From assembly GCA_947652605.1 (NCBI GenBank), contig OX393577.1, positions 3,782,868-3,846,867 on the forward strand: DNA of 64,000 bases. Direction: 5' to 3'. Under the pieces are notes generated by a model. That model was given only the letters and a program-made list of their open reading frames with translations. It ran no database searches and was not told the DNA's origin. Below, piece by piece: positions 1 to 10,355 of the stretch (its first letter is position 1; each line of letters opens with the position of its first letter). The translations under genes were made by a program, and so were the position numbers. This stretch comes from Elmis aenea. Its lineage: Eukaryota > Arthropoda > Insecta > Coleoptera > Elmidae.

Positions 1-145
1 ACTTTGTAAATTAAATTTCAAAATAGTTGAGACAAACGGCATTATACTAAGAAAAATAAACTCTATAACATACTAAAATTTGAACAAAATCGTAAGAGCC
101 GTTTTCGAGAAAAATAAATTTTCAAAATTTTTAATTTTTTGAATA
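1..145 (+). repeat. Reference unit A, long form (145 bp)
   Basis: This is the majority monomer of the window. It begins ACTTTGTAAATT, carries AAACGGC at unit positions 34-40 and GCCGTTTTCGAG at 98-109, and ends in an A/T-tract-rich segment closing with GAATA. It has about 31 G or C in 145 bases. Stops occur in all three frames on both strands, so it cannot code for a long protein. Its length is close to the 147 bp of DNA in a nucleosome core. Confidence 0.97.
34..104 (+). other. Inverted 7-bp arms AAACGGC / GCCGTTT within unit A
   Basis: AAACGGC at 34-40 is the exact reverse complement of GCCGTTT at 98-104, separated by 57 bases. These arms hold most of the GC-rich sequence of unit A and recur in almost every A unit. 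A few units carry a mutated arm (AAACAGC near 5075 and 20895, AAACAAC near 25150, GAACCGTTT near 41818) without a matching change in the other arm. The half-A keeps only the left arm. Confidence 0.6.
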
Positions 146-286
146 ACTTTGTAAATTAAATTTCAAAATAGTTGAGACAAACGGCATTATACTAAGAAAA
201 ATAAACTCCATAACATACTAAAATTTGAACAAAATCGTAAGAGCCGTTTTCGAGAAAAATTTTCAAAATTTTTAATTTTTTGAATA
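146..286 (+). repeat. Reference unit A, short form (141 bp) with CTCCATA
   Basis: The unit is identical to the long A except for loss of four bases after GAGAAAAAT (unit positions 115-118) and CTCCATA in place of CTCTATA. This exact version nearly always sits immediately upstream of the half-A/B1/B2 cassette and so marks the 3' end of each higher-order repeat. Other 141-bp units without the CTCCATA change occur inside A runs. Confidence 0.95.
255..273 (+). other. Perfect 9-bp dyad in the 141-bp form of A
   Basis: AAAAATTTT (255-263), a central C (264) and AAAATTTTT (265-273) form a perfect inverted repeat with 9-bp arms. In the long form the four extra bases cut the perfect arms to 7 bp (116-122 and 124-130 of the first unit). 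The short form therefore has a longer potential cruciform or A/T-tract symmetry at the same place. Confidence 0.7.
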
Positions 287-340
287 ACTGTAAATTAAAT
301 TTCAAAATAGTTGAGACAAACGGCATTATACTAAGAAAAA
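287..340 (+). repeat. Reference half-A (54 bp truncated A)
   Basis: The first 56 bases of an A unit with two bases missing near the start (ACTGTAAATT for ACTTTGTAAATT), cut off after CTAAGAAAAA. B1 follows directly. The same breakpoint is present in all 32 cassettes, so the A-to-B junction arose once and has been copied since. Confidence 0.95.
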
Positions 341-502
341 AAGGCTATATACTCTTTGCACTTTTTTCGACAGAAAAATCGATTTTCTTAAAACTATAGC
401 AAATGGCTTCAAACTTCTTATACACATTAGTTATGAGCGAATTAAGGATTATTAGCCCCTAAATACGATTTTTAATTTTTCGTGAAAAATGAGAAAAGTA
501 CA
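341..502 (+). repeat. Reference unit B1 (162 bp)
   Basis: The unit starts AAGGCTATATACTC and ends with a tail AAAATGAGAAAAGTAC that B2 lacks (GGG in place of GAG in the other 31 copies). It contains the 12-bp palindrome AAAATCGATTTT (375-386) and the GC-richer stretch TTAGCCCCTAAATACG. About 48 of 162 bases are G or C, clearly above unit A. Confidence 0.95.
375..386. other. 12-bp palindrome with ATCGAT core in B units
   Basis: AAAATCGATTTT is a perfect palindrome and is also present in B2 (535-546). It is kept in the B1 and B2 copies read here and is absent from unit A. It supplies a regular ATCGAT landmark, two per cassette about 160 bp apart. Confidence 0.7.
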
Positions 503-646
503 AAGGCTATAGTCTTTGCACTTTTTTCGACAAAAAAATCGATTTTCTTAAAACTACAGCAAATGGCTTCAAAGTTCTTATACACGTTAGTTATGAGCAA
601 ATTAAGGATTATTAGCCCCTAAATACGATTTTTAATTTTTTGAAAA
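503..646 (+). repeat. Reference unit B2 (144 bp)
   Basis: The unit is about 95% identical to B1 over their common part. The differences are a 2-bp shorter start (CTATAGTC for CTATATACTC), ACAGC for ATAGC, CAAAGTT for CAAACTT, CACGTT for CACATT and GAGCAAATT for GAGCGAATT. It ends in TTTTTAATTTTTTGAAAA, which closely matches the end of unit A, and runs straight into a full A unit. The palindrome AAAATCGATTTT is at 535-546. Confidence 0.95.
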
Positions 647-1131
647 ACTTTGTAAATTAAATTTCAAAATAGTTGAGACAAACGGCATTATACTAAGAAA
701 AATAAACTCTATAACATACTAAAATTTGAACAAAATCGTAAGAGCCGTTTTCGAGAAAAATAAATTTTCAAAATTTTTAATTTTTTGAATAACTTTGTAA
801 ATTAAATTTCAAAATAGTTGAGACAAACGGCATTATACTAAGAAAAATAAACTCTATAACATACTAAAATTTGAACAAAATCGTAAGAGCCGTTTTCGAG
901 AAAAATAAATTTTCAAAATTTTTAATTTTTTGAATAACTTTGTAAATTAAATTTCAAAATAGTTGAGACAAACGGCATTATACTAAGAAAAATAAACTCC
1001 ATAACATACTAAAATTTGAACAAAATCGTAAGAGCCGTTTTCGAGAAAAATTTTCAAAATTTTTAATTTTTTGAATAACTGTAAATTAAATTTCAAAATA
1101 GTTGAGACAAACGGCATTATACTAAGAAAAA
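647..1131 (+). repeat. A run 1: 3 A + half-A
   Basis: Units at 647 (145), 792 (145) and 937 (141, CTCCATA), then half-A from 1078. Together with B pair 1 it forms a 791-bp short HOR like those at 49.9-53.9 kb. Confidence 0.93.
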
Positions 1132-1437
1132 AAGGCTATATACTCTTTGCACTTTTTTCGACAGAAAAATCGATTTTCTTAAAACTATAGCAAATGGCTT
1201 CAAACTTCTTATACACATTAGTTATGAGCGAATTAAGGATTATTAGCCCCTAAATACGATTTTTAATTTTTCGTGAAAAATGGGAAAAGTACAAAGGCTA
1301 TAGTCTTTGCACTTTTTTCGACAAAAAAATCGATTTTCTTAAAACTACAGCAAATGGCTTCAAAGTTCTTATACACGTTAGTTATGAGCAAATTAAGGAT
1401 TATTAGCCCCTAAATACGATTTTTAATTTTTTGAAAA
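1132..1437 (+). repeat. B pair 2
   Basis: Majority-type 306-bp pair with GGGAAAAG tail and GAGCAAATT in B2. It heads a shortened class II HOR. Confidence 0.95.
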
Positions 1438-2220
1438 ACTTTGTAAATTAAATTTCAAAATAGTTGAGACAAACGGCATTATACTAAGAAAAATAAACTC
1501 TATAACATACTAAAATTTGAACAAAATCGTAAGAGCCGTTTTCGAGAAAAATAAATTTTCAAAATTTTTAATTTTTTGAATAACTTTGTAAATTAAATTT
1601 CAAAATAGTTGAGACAAACGGCATTATACTAAGAAAAATAAACTCTATAACATACTAAAATTTGAACAAAATCGTAAGAGCCGTTTTCGAGAAAAATAAA
1701 TTTTCAAAATTTTTAATTTTTTGAATAACTTTGTAAATTAAATTTCAAAATAGTTGAGACAAACGGCATTATACTAAGAAAAATAAACTCTATAACATAC
1801 TAAAATTTGAACAAAATCGTAAGAGCCGTTTTCGAGAAAAATAAATTTTCAAAATTTTTAATTTTTTGAATAACTTTGTAAATTAAATTTCAAAATAGTT
1901 GAGACAAACGGCGCATTATACTAAGAAAAATAAACTCTATAACATACTAAAATTTGAACAAAATCGTAAGAGCCGTTTTCGAGAAAAATAAATTTTCAAA
2001 ATTTTTAATTTTTTGAATAACTTTGTAAATTAAATTTCAAAATAGTTGAGACAAACGGCATTATACTAAGAAAAATAAACTCTATAACATACTAAAATTT
2101 GAACAAAATCGTAAGAGCCGTTTTCGAGAAAAATAAATTTTCAAAATTTTTAATTTTTTGAATAACTTTGTAAATTAAATTTCAAAATAGTTGAGACAAA
2201 CGGCATTATACTAAGAAAAA
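1438..2220 (+). repeat. A run 2: 5 A + atypical 56-bp half-A (shortened class II)
   Basis: The fourth unit (1873) carries the class II mark CGGCGCATT (2-bp insertion). The half-A (2165-2220) keeps ACTTTG and is 56 bp, unlike the usual 54-bp ACTGTAAATT form, and no CTCCATA unit precedes it. Compared with 8983-10049, the sixth A appears to have recombined with the half-A, removing one and a half units. Confidence 0.9.
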
Positions 2221-2526
2221 AAGGCTATATACTCTTTGCACTTTTTTCGACAGAAAAATCGATTTTCTTAAAACTATAGCAAATGGCTTCAAACTTCTTA
2301 TACACATTAGTTATGAGCGAATTAAGGATTATTAGCCCCTAAATACGATTTTTAATTTTTCGTGAAAAATGGGAAAAGTACAAAGGCTATAGTCTTTGCA
2401 CTTTTTTCGACAAAAAAATCGATTTTCTTAAAACTACAGCAAATGGCTTCAAAGTTCTTATACACGTTAGTTATGAGCAAATTAAGGATTATTAGCCCCT
2501 AAATACGATTTTTAATTTTTTGAAAA
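2221..2526 (+). repeat. B pair 3
   Basis: Majority-type 306-bp pair, joined to the atypical half-A on its left. It heads a class I HOR of 1657 bp. Confidence 0.95.
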
Positions 2527-3877
2527 ACTTTGTAAATTAAATTTCAAAATAGTTGAGACAAACGGCATTATACTAAGAAAAATAAACTCTATAACATACT
2601 AAAATTTGAACAAAATCGTAAGAGCCGTTTTCGAGAAAAATAAATTTTCAAAATTTTTAATTTTTTGAATAACTTTGTAAATTAAATTTCAAAATAGTTG
2701 AGACAAACGGCATTATACTAAGAAAAATAAACTCTATAACATACTAAAATTTGAACAAAATCGTAAGAGCCGTTTTCGAGAAAAATAAATTTTCAAAATT
2801 TTTAATTTTTTGAATAACTTTGTAAATTAAATTTCAAAATAGTTGAGACAAACGGCATTATACTAAGAAAAATAAACTCTATAACATACTAAAATTTGAA
2901 CAAAATCGTAAGAGCCGTTTTCGAGAAAAATAAATTTTCAAAATTTTTAATTTTTTGAATAACTTTGTAAATTAAATTTCAAAATATTTGAGACAAACGG
3001 CATTATACTAAGAAAAATAAACTCTATAACATACTAAAATTTGAACAAAATCGTAAGAGCCGTTTTCGAGAAAAATAAATTTTCATAATTTTTAATTTTT
3101 TGAATAACTTTGTAAATTAAATTTCAAAATAGTTGAGACAAACGGCATTATACTAAGAAAAATAAACTCTATAACATACTAAAATTTGAACAAAATCGTA
3201 AGAGCCGTTTTCGAGAAAAATAAATTTTCAAAATTTTTAATTTTTTGAATAACTTTGTAAATTAAATTTCAAAATAGTTGAGACAAACGGCATTATACTA
3301 AAAAAAATAAACTCTATAACATACTAAAATTTGAACAAAATCGTAAGAGCCGTTTTCGAGAAAAATAAATTTTCAAAATTTTTAATTTTTTGAATAACTT
3401 TGTAAATTAAATTTCAAAATAGTTGAGACAAACGGCATTATACTAAGAAAAATAAACTCTATAACATACTAAAATTTGAACAAAATCTTAAAAGCCGTTT
3501 TCGAGAAAAATAAATTTTCAAAATTTTTAATTTTTTGAATAACTTTGTAAATTAAATTTCAAAATAGTTGAGACAAACGGCATTATACTAAGAAAAATAA
3601 ACTCTATAACATACTAAAATTTGAACAAAATCGTAAGAGCCGTTTTCGAGAAAAATTTTCAAAATTTTTAATTTTTTGAATAACTTTGTAAATTAAATTT
3701 CAAAATAGTTGAGACAAACGGCATTATACTAAGAAAAATAAACTCCATAACATACTAAAATTTGAACAAAATCGTAAGAGCCGTTTTCGAGAAAAATTTT
3801 CAAAATTTTTAATTTTTTGAATAACTGTAAATTAAATTTCAAAATAGTTGAGACAAACGGCATTATACTAAGAAAAA
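2527..3877 (+). repeat. A run 3: 9 A + half-A (class I)
   Basis: The fourth unit (2962) has AATATTTGAG and TTCATAATT, the seventh has AATCTTAAAAGCC, and the last two units are short. Private changes are CTAAAAAAAATAA near 3298 and the second A of CTTAAAAG, where other class I copies have CTTAAGAG. Confidence 0.92.
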
Positions 3878-4183
3878 AAGGCTATATACTCTTTGCACTT
3901 TTTTCGACAGAAAAATCGATTTTCTTAAAACTATAGCAAATGGCTTCAAACTTCTTATACACATTAGTTATGAGCGAATTAAGGATTATTAGCCCCTAAA
4001 TACGATTTTTAATTTTTCGTGAAAAATGGGAAAAGTACAAAGGCTATAGTCTTTGCACTTTTTTCGACAAAAAAATCGATTTTCTTAAAACTACAGCAAA
4101 TGGCTTCAAAGTTCTTATACACGTTAGTTATGAACAAATTAAGGATTATTAGCCCCTAAATACGATTTTTAATTTTTTGAAAA
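3878..4183 (+). repeat. B pair 4
   Basis: B2 reads ATGAACAAATT in place of ATGAGCAAATT. This change marks the pairs heading class III HORs (pairs 4, 5, 6, 9, 13, 14 and 15). Confidence 0.95.
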
Positions 4184-5380
4184 ACTTTGTAAATTAAATT
4201 TCAAAATAGTTGAGACAAACGGCATTATACTAAGAAAAATAAACTCTATAACATACTAAAATTTGAACAAAATCGTAAGAGCCGTTTTCGAGAAAAATAC
4301 ATTTTCAAAATTTTTAATTTTTTGAATAACTTTGTAAATTAAATTTCAAAATAGTTGAGACAAACGGCATTATACTAAGAAAAATAAACTCTATAACATA
4401 CTAAAATTTGAACAAAATCGTAAGAGCCGTTTTCGAGAAAAATTTTCAAAATTTTTAATTTTTTGAATAACTTTGTAAATTAAATTTCAAAATAGTTGAG
4501 ACAAACGGCATTATACTAAGAAAAATAAACTCTATAACATACTAAAATTTGAACAAAATCGTAAGAGCCGTTTTCGAGAAAAATTTTCAAAATTTTTAAT
4601 TTTTTGAATAACTTTGTAAATTAAATTTCAAAATAGTTGAGACAAACGGCATTATACTAAGAAAAATAAACTCTATAACATACTAAGTTTGAACAAAATC
4701 GTAAGAGCCGTTTTCGAGAAAAATAAATTTTTAAAATTTTTAATTTTTTGAATAACTTTGTAAATTAAATTTCAAAATAGTTGAGACAAACGGCATTATA
4801 CTAAGAAAAATAAACTCCATAACATACTAAAATTTGAACAAAATCGTAAGAGCCGTTTTCGAGAAAAATTTTCAAAATTTTTAATTTTTTGAATAACTTT
4901 GTAAATTAAATTTCAAAATAGTTGAGACAAACGGCATTATACTGAGAAAAATAAACTCTATAACATACTAAAATTTGAACAAAATCGTAAGAGCCGTTTT
5001 CGAGAAAAATAAATTTTCAAAATTTTTAATTTTTTGAATAACTTTGTAAATTAAATTTCAAAATGGTTAAGACAAACAGCATTATACTAAGAAAAATAAA
5101 CTCTATAACATACTAAAATTTGAACAAAATCGTAAGAGCCGTTTTCGAGAAAAATAAATTTTCAAAATTTTTAATTTTTTGAATAACTTTGTAAATTAAA
5201 TTTCAAAATAGTTGAGACAAACGGCATTATACTAAGAAAAATAAACTCCATAACATACTAAAATTTGAACAAAATCGTAAGAGCCGTTTTCGAGAAAAAT
5301 TTTCAAAATTTTGAATTTTTTGAATAACTGTAAATTAAATTTCAAAATAGTTGAGACAAACGGCATTATACTAAGAAAAA
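4184..5380 (+). repeat. A run 4: 8 A + half-A (class III, one unit short)
   Basis: Units carry ATACATTTT (first), ACTAAGTTTG with AATTTTTAAAA (fourth), an internal CTCCATA short unit (fifth, near 4816) and ATACTGAG (sixth). The seventh has the private GGTTAAGACAAACAGC. HOR length is 1503 bp, 145 less than the 1648-bp norm. Confidence 0.9.
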
Positions 5381-5686
5381 AAGGCTATATACTCTTTGCA
5401 CTTTTTTCGAAAGAAAAATCGATTTTCTTAAAACTATAGCAAATGGCTTCAAACTTCTTATACACATTAGTTATGAGCGAATTAAGGATTATTAGCCCCT
5501 AAATACGATTTTTAATTTTTCGTGAAAAATGGGAAAAGTACAAAGGCTATAGTCTTTGCACTTTTTTCGACAAAAAAATCGATTTTCTTAAAACTACAGC
5601 AAATGGCTTCAAAGTTCTTATACACGTTAGTTATGAACAAATTAAGGATTATTAGCCCCTAAATACGATTTTTAATTTTTTGAAAA
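5381..5686 (+). repeat. B pair 5
   Basis: Shares TTCGAAAG in B1 (others TTCGACAG) only with pair 6, and has the class III mark ATGAACAAATT in B2. Confidence 0.95.
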
Positions 5687-7028
5687 ACTTTGTAAATTAA
5701 ATTTCAAAATAGTTGAGACAAACGGCATTATACTAAGAAAAATAAACTCTATAACATACTAAAATTTGAACAAAATCGTAAGAGCCGTTTTCGAGAAAAA
5801 TACATTTTCAAAATTTTTAATTTTTTGAATAACTTTGTAAATTAAATTTCAAAATAGTTGAGACAAACGGCATTATACTAAGAAAAATAAACTCTATAAC
5901 ATACTAAAATTTGAACAAAATCGTAAGAGCCGTTTTCGAGAAAAATTTTCAAAATTTTTAATTTTTTGAATAACTTTGTAAATTAAATTTCAAAATAGTT
6001 GAGACAAACGGCATTATACTAAGAAAAATAAACTCTATAACATACTAAAATTTGAACAAAATCGTAAGAGCCGTTTTCGAGAAAAATTTTCAAAATTTTT
6101 AATTTTTTGAATAACTTTGTAAATTAAATTTCAAAATAGTTGAGACAAACGGCATTATACTAAGAAAAATAAACTCTATAACATACTAAGTTTGAACAAA
6201 ATCGTAAGAGCCGTTTTCGAGAAAAATAAATTTTTAAAATTTTTAATTTTTTGAATAACTTTGTAAATTAAATTTCAAAATAGTTGAGACAAACGGCATT
6301 ATACTAAGAAAAATAAACTCTATAACATACTAAAATTTGAACAAAATCGTAAGAGCCGTTTTCGAGAAAAATTTTCAAAATTTTTAATTTTTTGAATAAC
6401 TTTGTAAATTAAATTTCAAAATAGTTGAGGCAAACGGCATTATACTGAGAAAAATAAACTCTATAACATACTAAAATTTGAACAAAATCGTAAGAGCCGT
6501 TTTCGAGAAAAATAAATTTTCAAAATTTTTAATTTTTTGAATAACTTTGTAAATTAAATTTCAAAATAGTTGAGACAAACGGCATTATACTAAGAAAAAT
6601 AAACTCTATAACATACTAAAATTTGAACAAAATCGTAAGAGCCGTTTTCGAGAAAAATAAATTTTCAAAATTTTTAATTTTTTGAATAACTTTGTAAATT
6701 AAATTTCAAAATAGTTGAGACAAACGGCATTATACTAAGAAAAATAAACTCTATAACATACTAAAATTTGAACAAAATCGTAAGAGCCGTTTTCGAGAAA
6801 AATAAATTTTCAAAATTTTTAATTTTTTGAATAACTTTGTAAATTAAATTTCAAAATAGTTGAGACAAACGGCATTATACTAAGAAAAATAAACTCCATA
6901 ACATACTAAAATTTGAACAAAATCGTAAGAGCCGTTTTCGAGAAAAATTTTCAAAATTTTGAATTTTTTGAATAACTGTAAATTAAATTTCAAAATAGTT
7001 GAGACAAACGGCATTATACTAAGAAAAA
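5687..7028 (+). repeat. A run 5: 9 A + half-A (class III)
   Basis: Carries ATACATTTT, ACTAAGTTTG and the sub-mark TTGAGGCAAAC with ATACTGAG (near 6425). The last unit has AAATTTTGAATTTTTT. HOR length is 1648 bp, the same as the next copy. Confidence 0.92.
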
Positions 7029-7334
7029 AAGGCTATATACTCTTTGCACTTTTTTCGAAAGAAAAATCGATTTTCTTAAAACTATAGCAAATGGCTTCAA
7101 ACTTCTTATACACATTAGTTATGAGCGAATTAAGGATTATTAGCCCCTAAATACGATTTTTAATTTTTCGTGAAAAATGGGAAAAGTACAAAGGCTATAG
7201 TCTTTGCACTTTTTTCGACAAAAAAATCGATTTTCTTAAAACTACAGCAAATGGCTTCAAAGTTCTTATACACGTTAGTTATGAACAAATTAAGGATTAT
7301 TAGCCCCTAAATACGATTTTTAATTTTTTGAAAA
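7029..7334 (+). repeat. B pair 6
   Basis: Same private TTCGAAAG as pair 5, showing that the two HORs are recent tandem copies. Confidence 0.95.
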
Positions 7335-8676
7335 ACTTTGTAAATTAAATTTCAAAATAGTTGAGACAAACGGCATTATACTAAGAAAAATAAACTCTAT
7401 AACATACTAAAATTTGAACAAAATCGTAAGAGCCGTTTTCGAGAAAAATACATTTTCAAAATTTTTAATTTTTTGAATAACTTTGTAAATTAAATTTCAA
7501 AATAGTTGAGACAAACGGCATTATACTAAGAAAAATAAACTCTATAACATACTAAAATTTGAACAAAATCGTAAGAGCCGTTTTCGAGAAAAATTTTCAA
7601 AATTTTTAATTTTTTGAATAACTTTGTAAATTAAATTTCAAAATAGTTGAGACAAACGGCATTATACTAAGAAAAATAAACTCTATAACATACTAAAATT
7701 TGAACAAAATCGTAAGAGCCGTTTTCGAGAAAAATTTTCAAAATTTTTAATTTTTTGAATAACTTTGTAAATTAAATTTCAAAATAGTTGAGACAAACGG
7801 CATTATACTAAGAAAAATAAACTCTATAACATACTAAGTTTGAACAAAATCGTAAGAGCCGTTTTCGAGAAAAATAAATTTTTAAAATTTTTAATTTTTT
7901 GAATAACTTTGTAAATTAAATTTCAAAATAGTTGAGACAAACGGCATTATACTAAGAAAAATAAACTCTATAACATACTAAAATTTGAACAAAATCGTAA
8001 GAGCCGTTTTCGAGAAAAATTTTCAAAATTTTTAATTTTTTGAATAACTTTGTAAATTAAATTTCAAAATAGTTGAGGCAAACGGCATTATACTGAGAAA
8101 AATAAACTCTATAACATACTAAAATTTGAACAAAATCGTAAGAGCCGTTTTCGAGAAAAATAAATTTTCAAAATTTTTAATTTTTTGAATAACTTTGTAA
8201 ATTAAATTTCAAAATAGTTGAGACAAACGGCATTATACTAAGAAAAATAAACTCTATAACATACTAAAATTTGAACAAAATCGTAAGAGCCGTTTTCGAG
8301 AAAAATAAATTTTCAAAATTTTTAATTTTTTGAATAACTTTGTAAATTAAATTTCAAAATAGTTGAGACAAACGGCATTATACTAAGAAAAATAAACTCT
8401 ATAACATACTAAAATTTGAACAAAATCGTAAGAGCCGTTTTCGAGAAAAATAAATTTTCAAAATTTTTAATTTTTTGAATAACTTTGTAAATTAAATTTC
8501 AAAATAGTTGAGACAAACGGCATTATACTAAGAAAAATAAACTCCATAACATACTAAAATTTGAACAAAATCGTAAGAGCCGTTTTCGAGAAAAATTTTC
8601 AAAATTTTTAATTTTTTGAATAACTGTAAATTAAATTTCAAAATAGTTGAGACAAACGGCATTATACTAAGAAAAA
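7335..8676 (+). repeat. A run 6: 9 A + half-A (class III)
   Basis: Repeats run 5 at an offset of 1648 bp, including TTGAGGCAAAC with ATACTGAG near 8074. Its last unit has AAATTTTTAATTTTTT, not the GAATTT form of run 5, so the two copies differ at their 3' ends. Confidence 0.92.
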
Positions 8677-8982
8677 AAGGCTATATACTCTTTGCACTTT
8701 TTTCGACAGAAAAATCGATTTTCTTAAAACTATAGCAAATGGCTTCAAACTTCTTATACACATTAGTTATGAGCGAATTAAGGATTATTAGCCCCTAAAT
8801 ACGATTTTTAATTTTTCGTGAAAAATGGGAAAAGTACAAAGGCTATAGTCTTTGCACTTTTTTCGACAAAAAAATCGATTTTCTTAAAACTACAGCAAAT
8901 GGCTTCAAAGTTCTTATACACGTTAGTTATGAGCAAATTAAGGATTATTAGCCCCTAAATACGATTTTTAATTTTTTGAAAA
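8677..8982 (+). repeat. B pair 7
   Basis: Majority-type pair with GAGCAAATT in B2. It heads a class II HOR. Confidence 0.95.
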
Positions 8983-10049
8983 ACTTTGTAAATTAAATTT
9001 CAAAATAGTTGAGACAAACGGCATTATACTAAGAAAAATAAACTCTATAACATACTAAAATTTGAACAAAATCGTAAGAGCCGTTTTCGAGAAAAATAAA
9101 TTTTCAAAATTTTTAATTTTTTGAATAACTTTGTAAATTAAATTTCAAAATAGTTGAGACAAACGGCATTATACTAAGAAAAATAAACTCTATAACATAC
9201 TAAAATTTGAACAAAATCGTAAGAGCCGTTTTCGAGAAAAATAAATTTTCAAAATTTTTAATTTTTTGAATAACTTTGTAAATTAAATTTCAAAATAGTT
9301 GAGACAAACGGCATTATACTAAGAAAAATAAACTCTATAACATACTAAAATTTGAACAAAATCGTAAGAGCCGTTTTCGAGAAAAATAAATTTTCAAAAT
9401 TTTTAATTTTTTGAATAACTTTGTAAATTAAATTTCAAAATAGTTGAGACAAACGGCGCATTATACTAAGAAAAATAAACTCTATAACATACTAAAATTT
9501 GAACAAAATCGTAAGAGCCGTTTTCGAGAAAAATAAATTTTCAAAATTTTTAATTTTTTGAATAACTTTGTAAATTAAATTTCAAAATAGTTGAGACAAA
9601 CGGCATTATACTAAGAAAAATAAACTCTATAACATACTAAAATTTGAACAAAATCGTAAGAGCCGTTTTCGAGAAAAATAAATTTTCAAAATTTTTAATT
9701 TTTTGAATAACTTTGTAAATTAAATTTCAAAATAGTTGAGACAAACGGCATTATACTAAGAAAAATAAACTCTATAACATACTAAAATTTGAACAAAATC
9801 GTAAGAGCCGTTTTCGAGAAAAATAAATTTTCAAAATTTTTAATTTTTTGAATAACTTTGTAAATTAAATTTCAAAATAGTTGAGACAAACGGCATTATA
9901 CTAAGAAAAATAAACTCCATAACATACTAAAATTTGAACAAAATCGTAAGAGCCGTTTTCGAGAAAAATTTTCAAAATTTTTAATTTTTTGAATAACTGT
10001 AAATTAAATTTCAAAATAGTTGAGACAAACGGCATTATACTAAGAAAAA
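8983..10049 (+). repeat. A run 7: 7 A + half-A (class II)
   Basis: The fourth unit (9418) is 147 bp because of CGGCGCATT; the sixth (9710) lacks it. The last unit is the short CTCCATA form. HOR length is 1373 bp. Confidence 0.92.
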
Positions 10050-10355
10050 AAGGCTATATACTCTTTGCACTTTTTTCGACAGAAAAATCGATTTTCTTAA
10101 AACTATAGCAAATGGCTTCAAACTTCTTATACACATTAGTTATGAGCGAATTAAGGATTATTAGCCCCTAAATACGATTTTTAATTTTTCGTGAAAAATG
10201 GGAAAAGTACAAAGGCTATAGTCTTTGCACTTTTTTCGACAAAAAAATCGATTTTCTTAAAACTACAGCAAATGGCTTCAAAGTTCTTATACACGTTAGT
10301 TATGAGCAAATTAAGGATTATTAGCCCCTAAATACGATTTTTAATTTTTTGAAAA
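10050..10355 (+). repeat. B pair 8
   Basis: Majority-type pair heading a class I HOR. Confidence 0.95.

Larger units (their letters stand above)
1..340 (+). repeat. A run 0: 2 A + half-A (left edge)
   Basis: One long A, one short CTCCATA A and the half-A. It matches the last two A units of the next run at an offset of 791 bp, so the window begins inside a short HOR. Confidence 0.9.
341..646 (+). repeat. B pair 1
   Basis: B1/B2 pair, 306 bp. Private change in the B1 tail: AATGAGAAAAG where all other pairs read AATGGGAAAAG. Confidence 0.95.

Noticed and set aside
27..41. CENP-B box in unit A
   Set aside because: TTGAGACAAACGGCA resembles the box only loosely. The required TTCG....A..CGGG spacing and bases are not met on either strand in A, and no match was seen in B.
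52..60. AATAAA hexamers as polyadenylation signals, and TATA-like motifs as promoters
   Set aside because: AATAAA occurs twice in each long A unit simply because the sequence is about 79% A+T. Without genes or transcript evidence they carry no information.
375..386. AAAATCGATTTT as a regulatory operator or replication origin element
   Set aside because: It is a perfect palindrome in all B units, but it lies in a non-coding satellite and no known binding site was recognised. Kept only as a sequence landmark.
341..646. B pair as an inserted transposable element
   Set aside because: No terminal inverted repeats, target-site duplications or coding capacity are seen, and all copies share the same flanking junctions. 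It behaves as part of the satellite.
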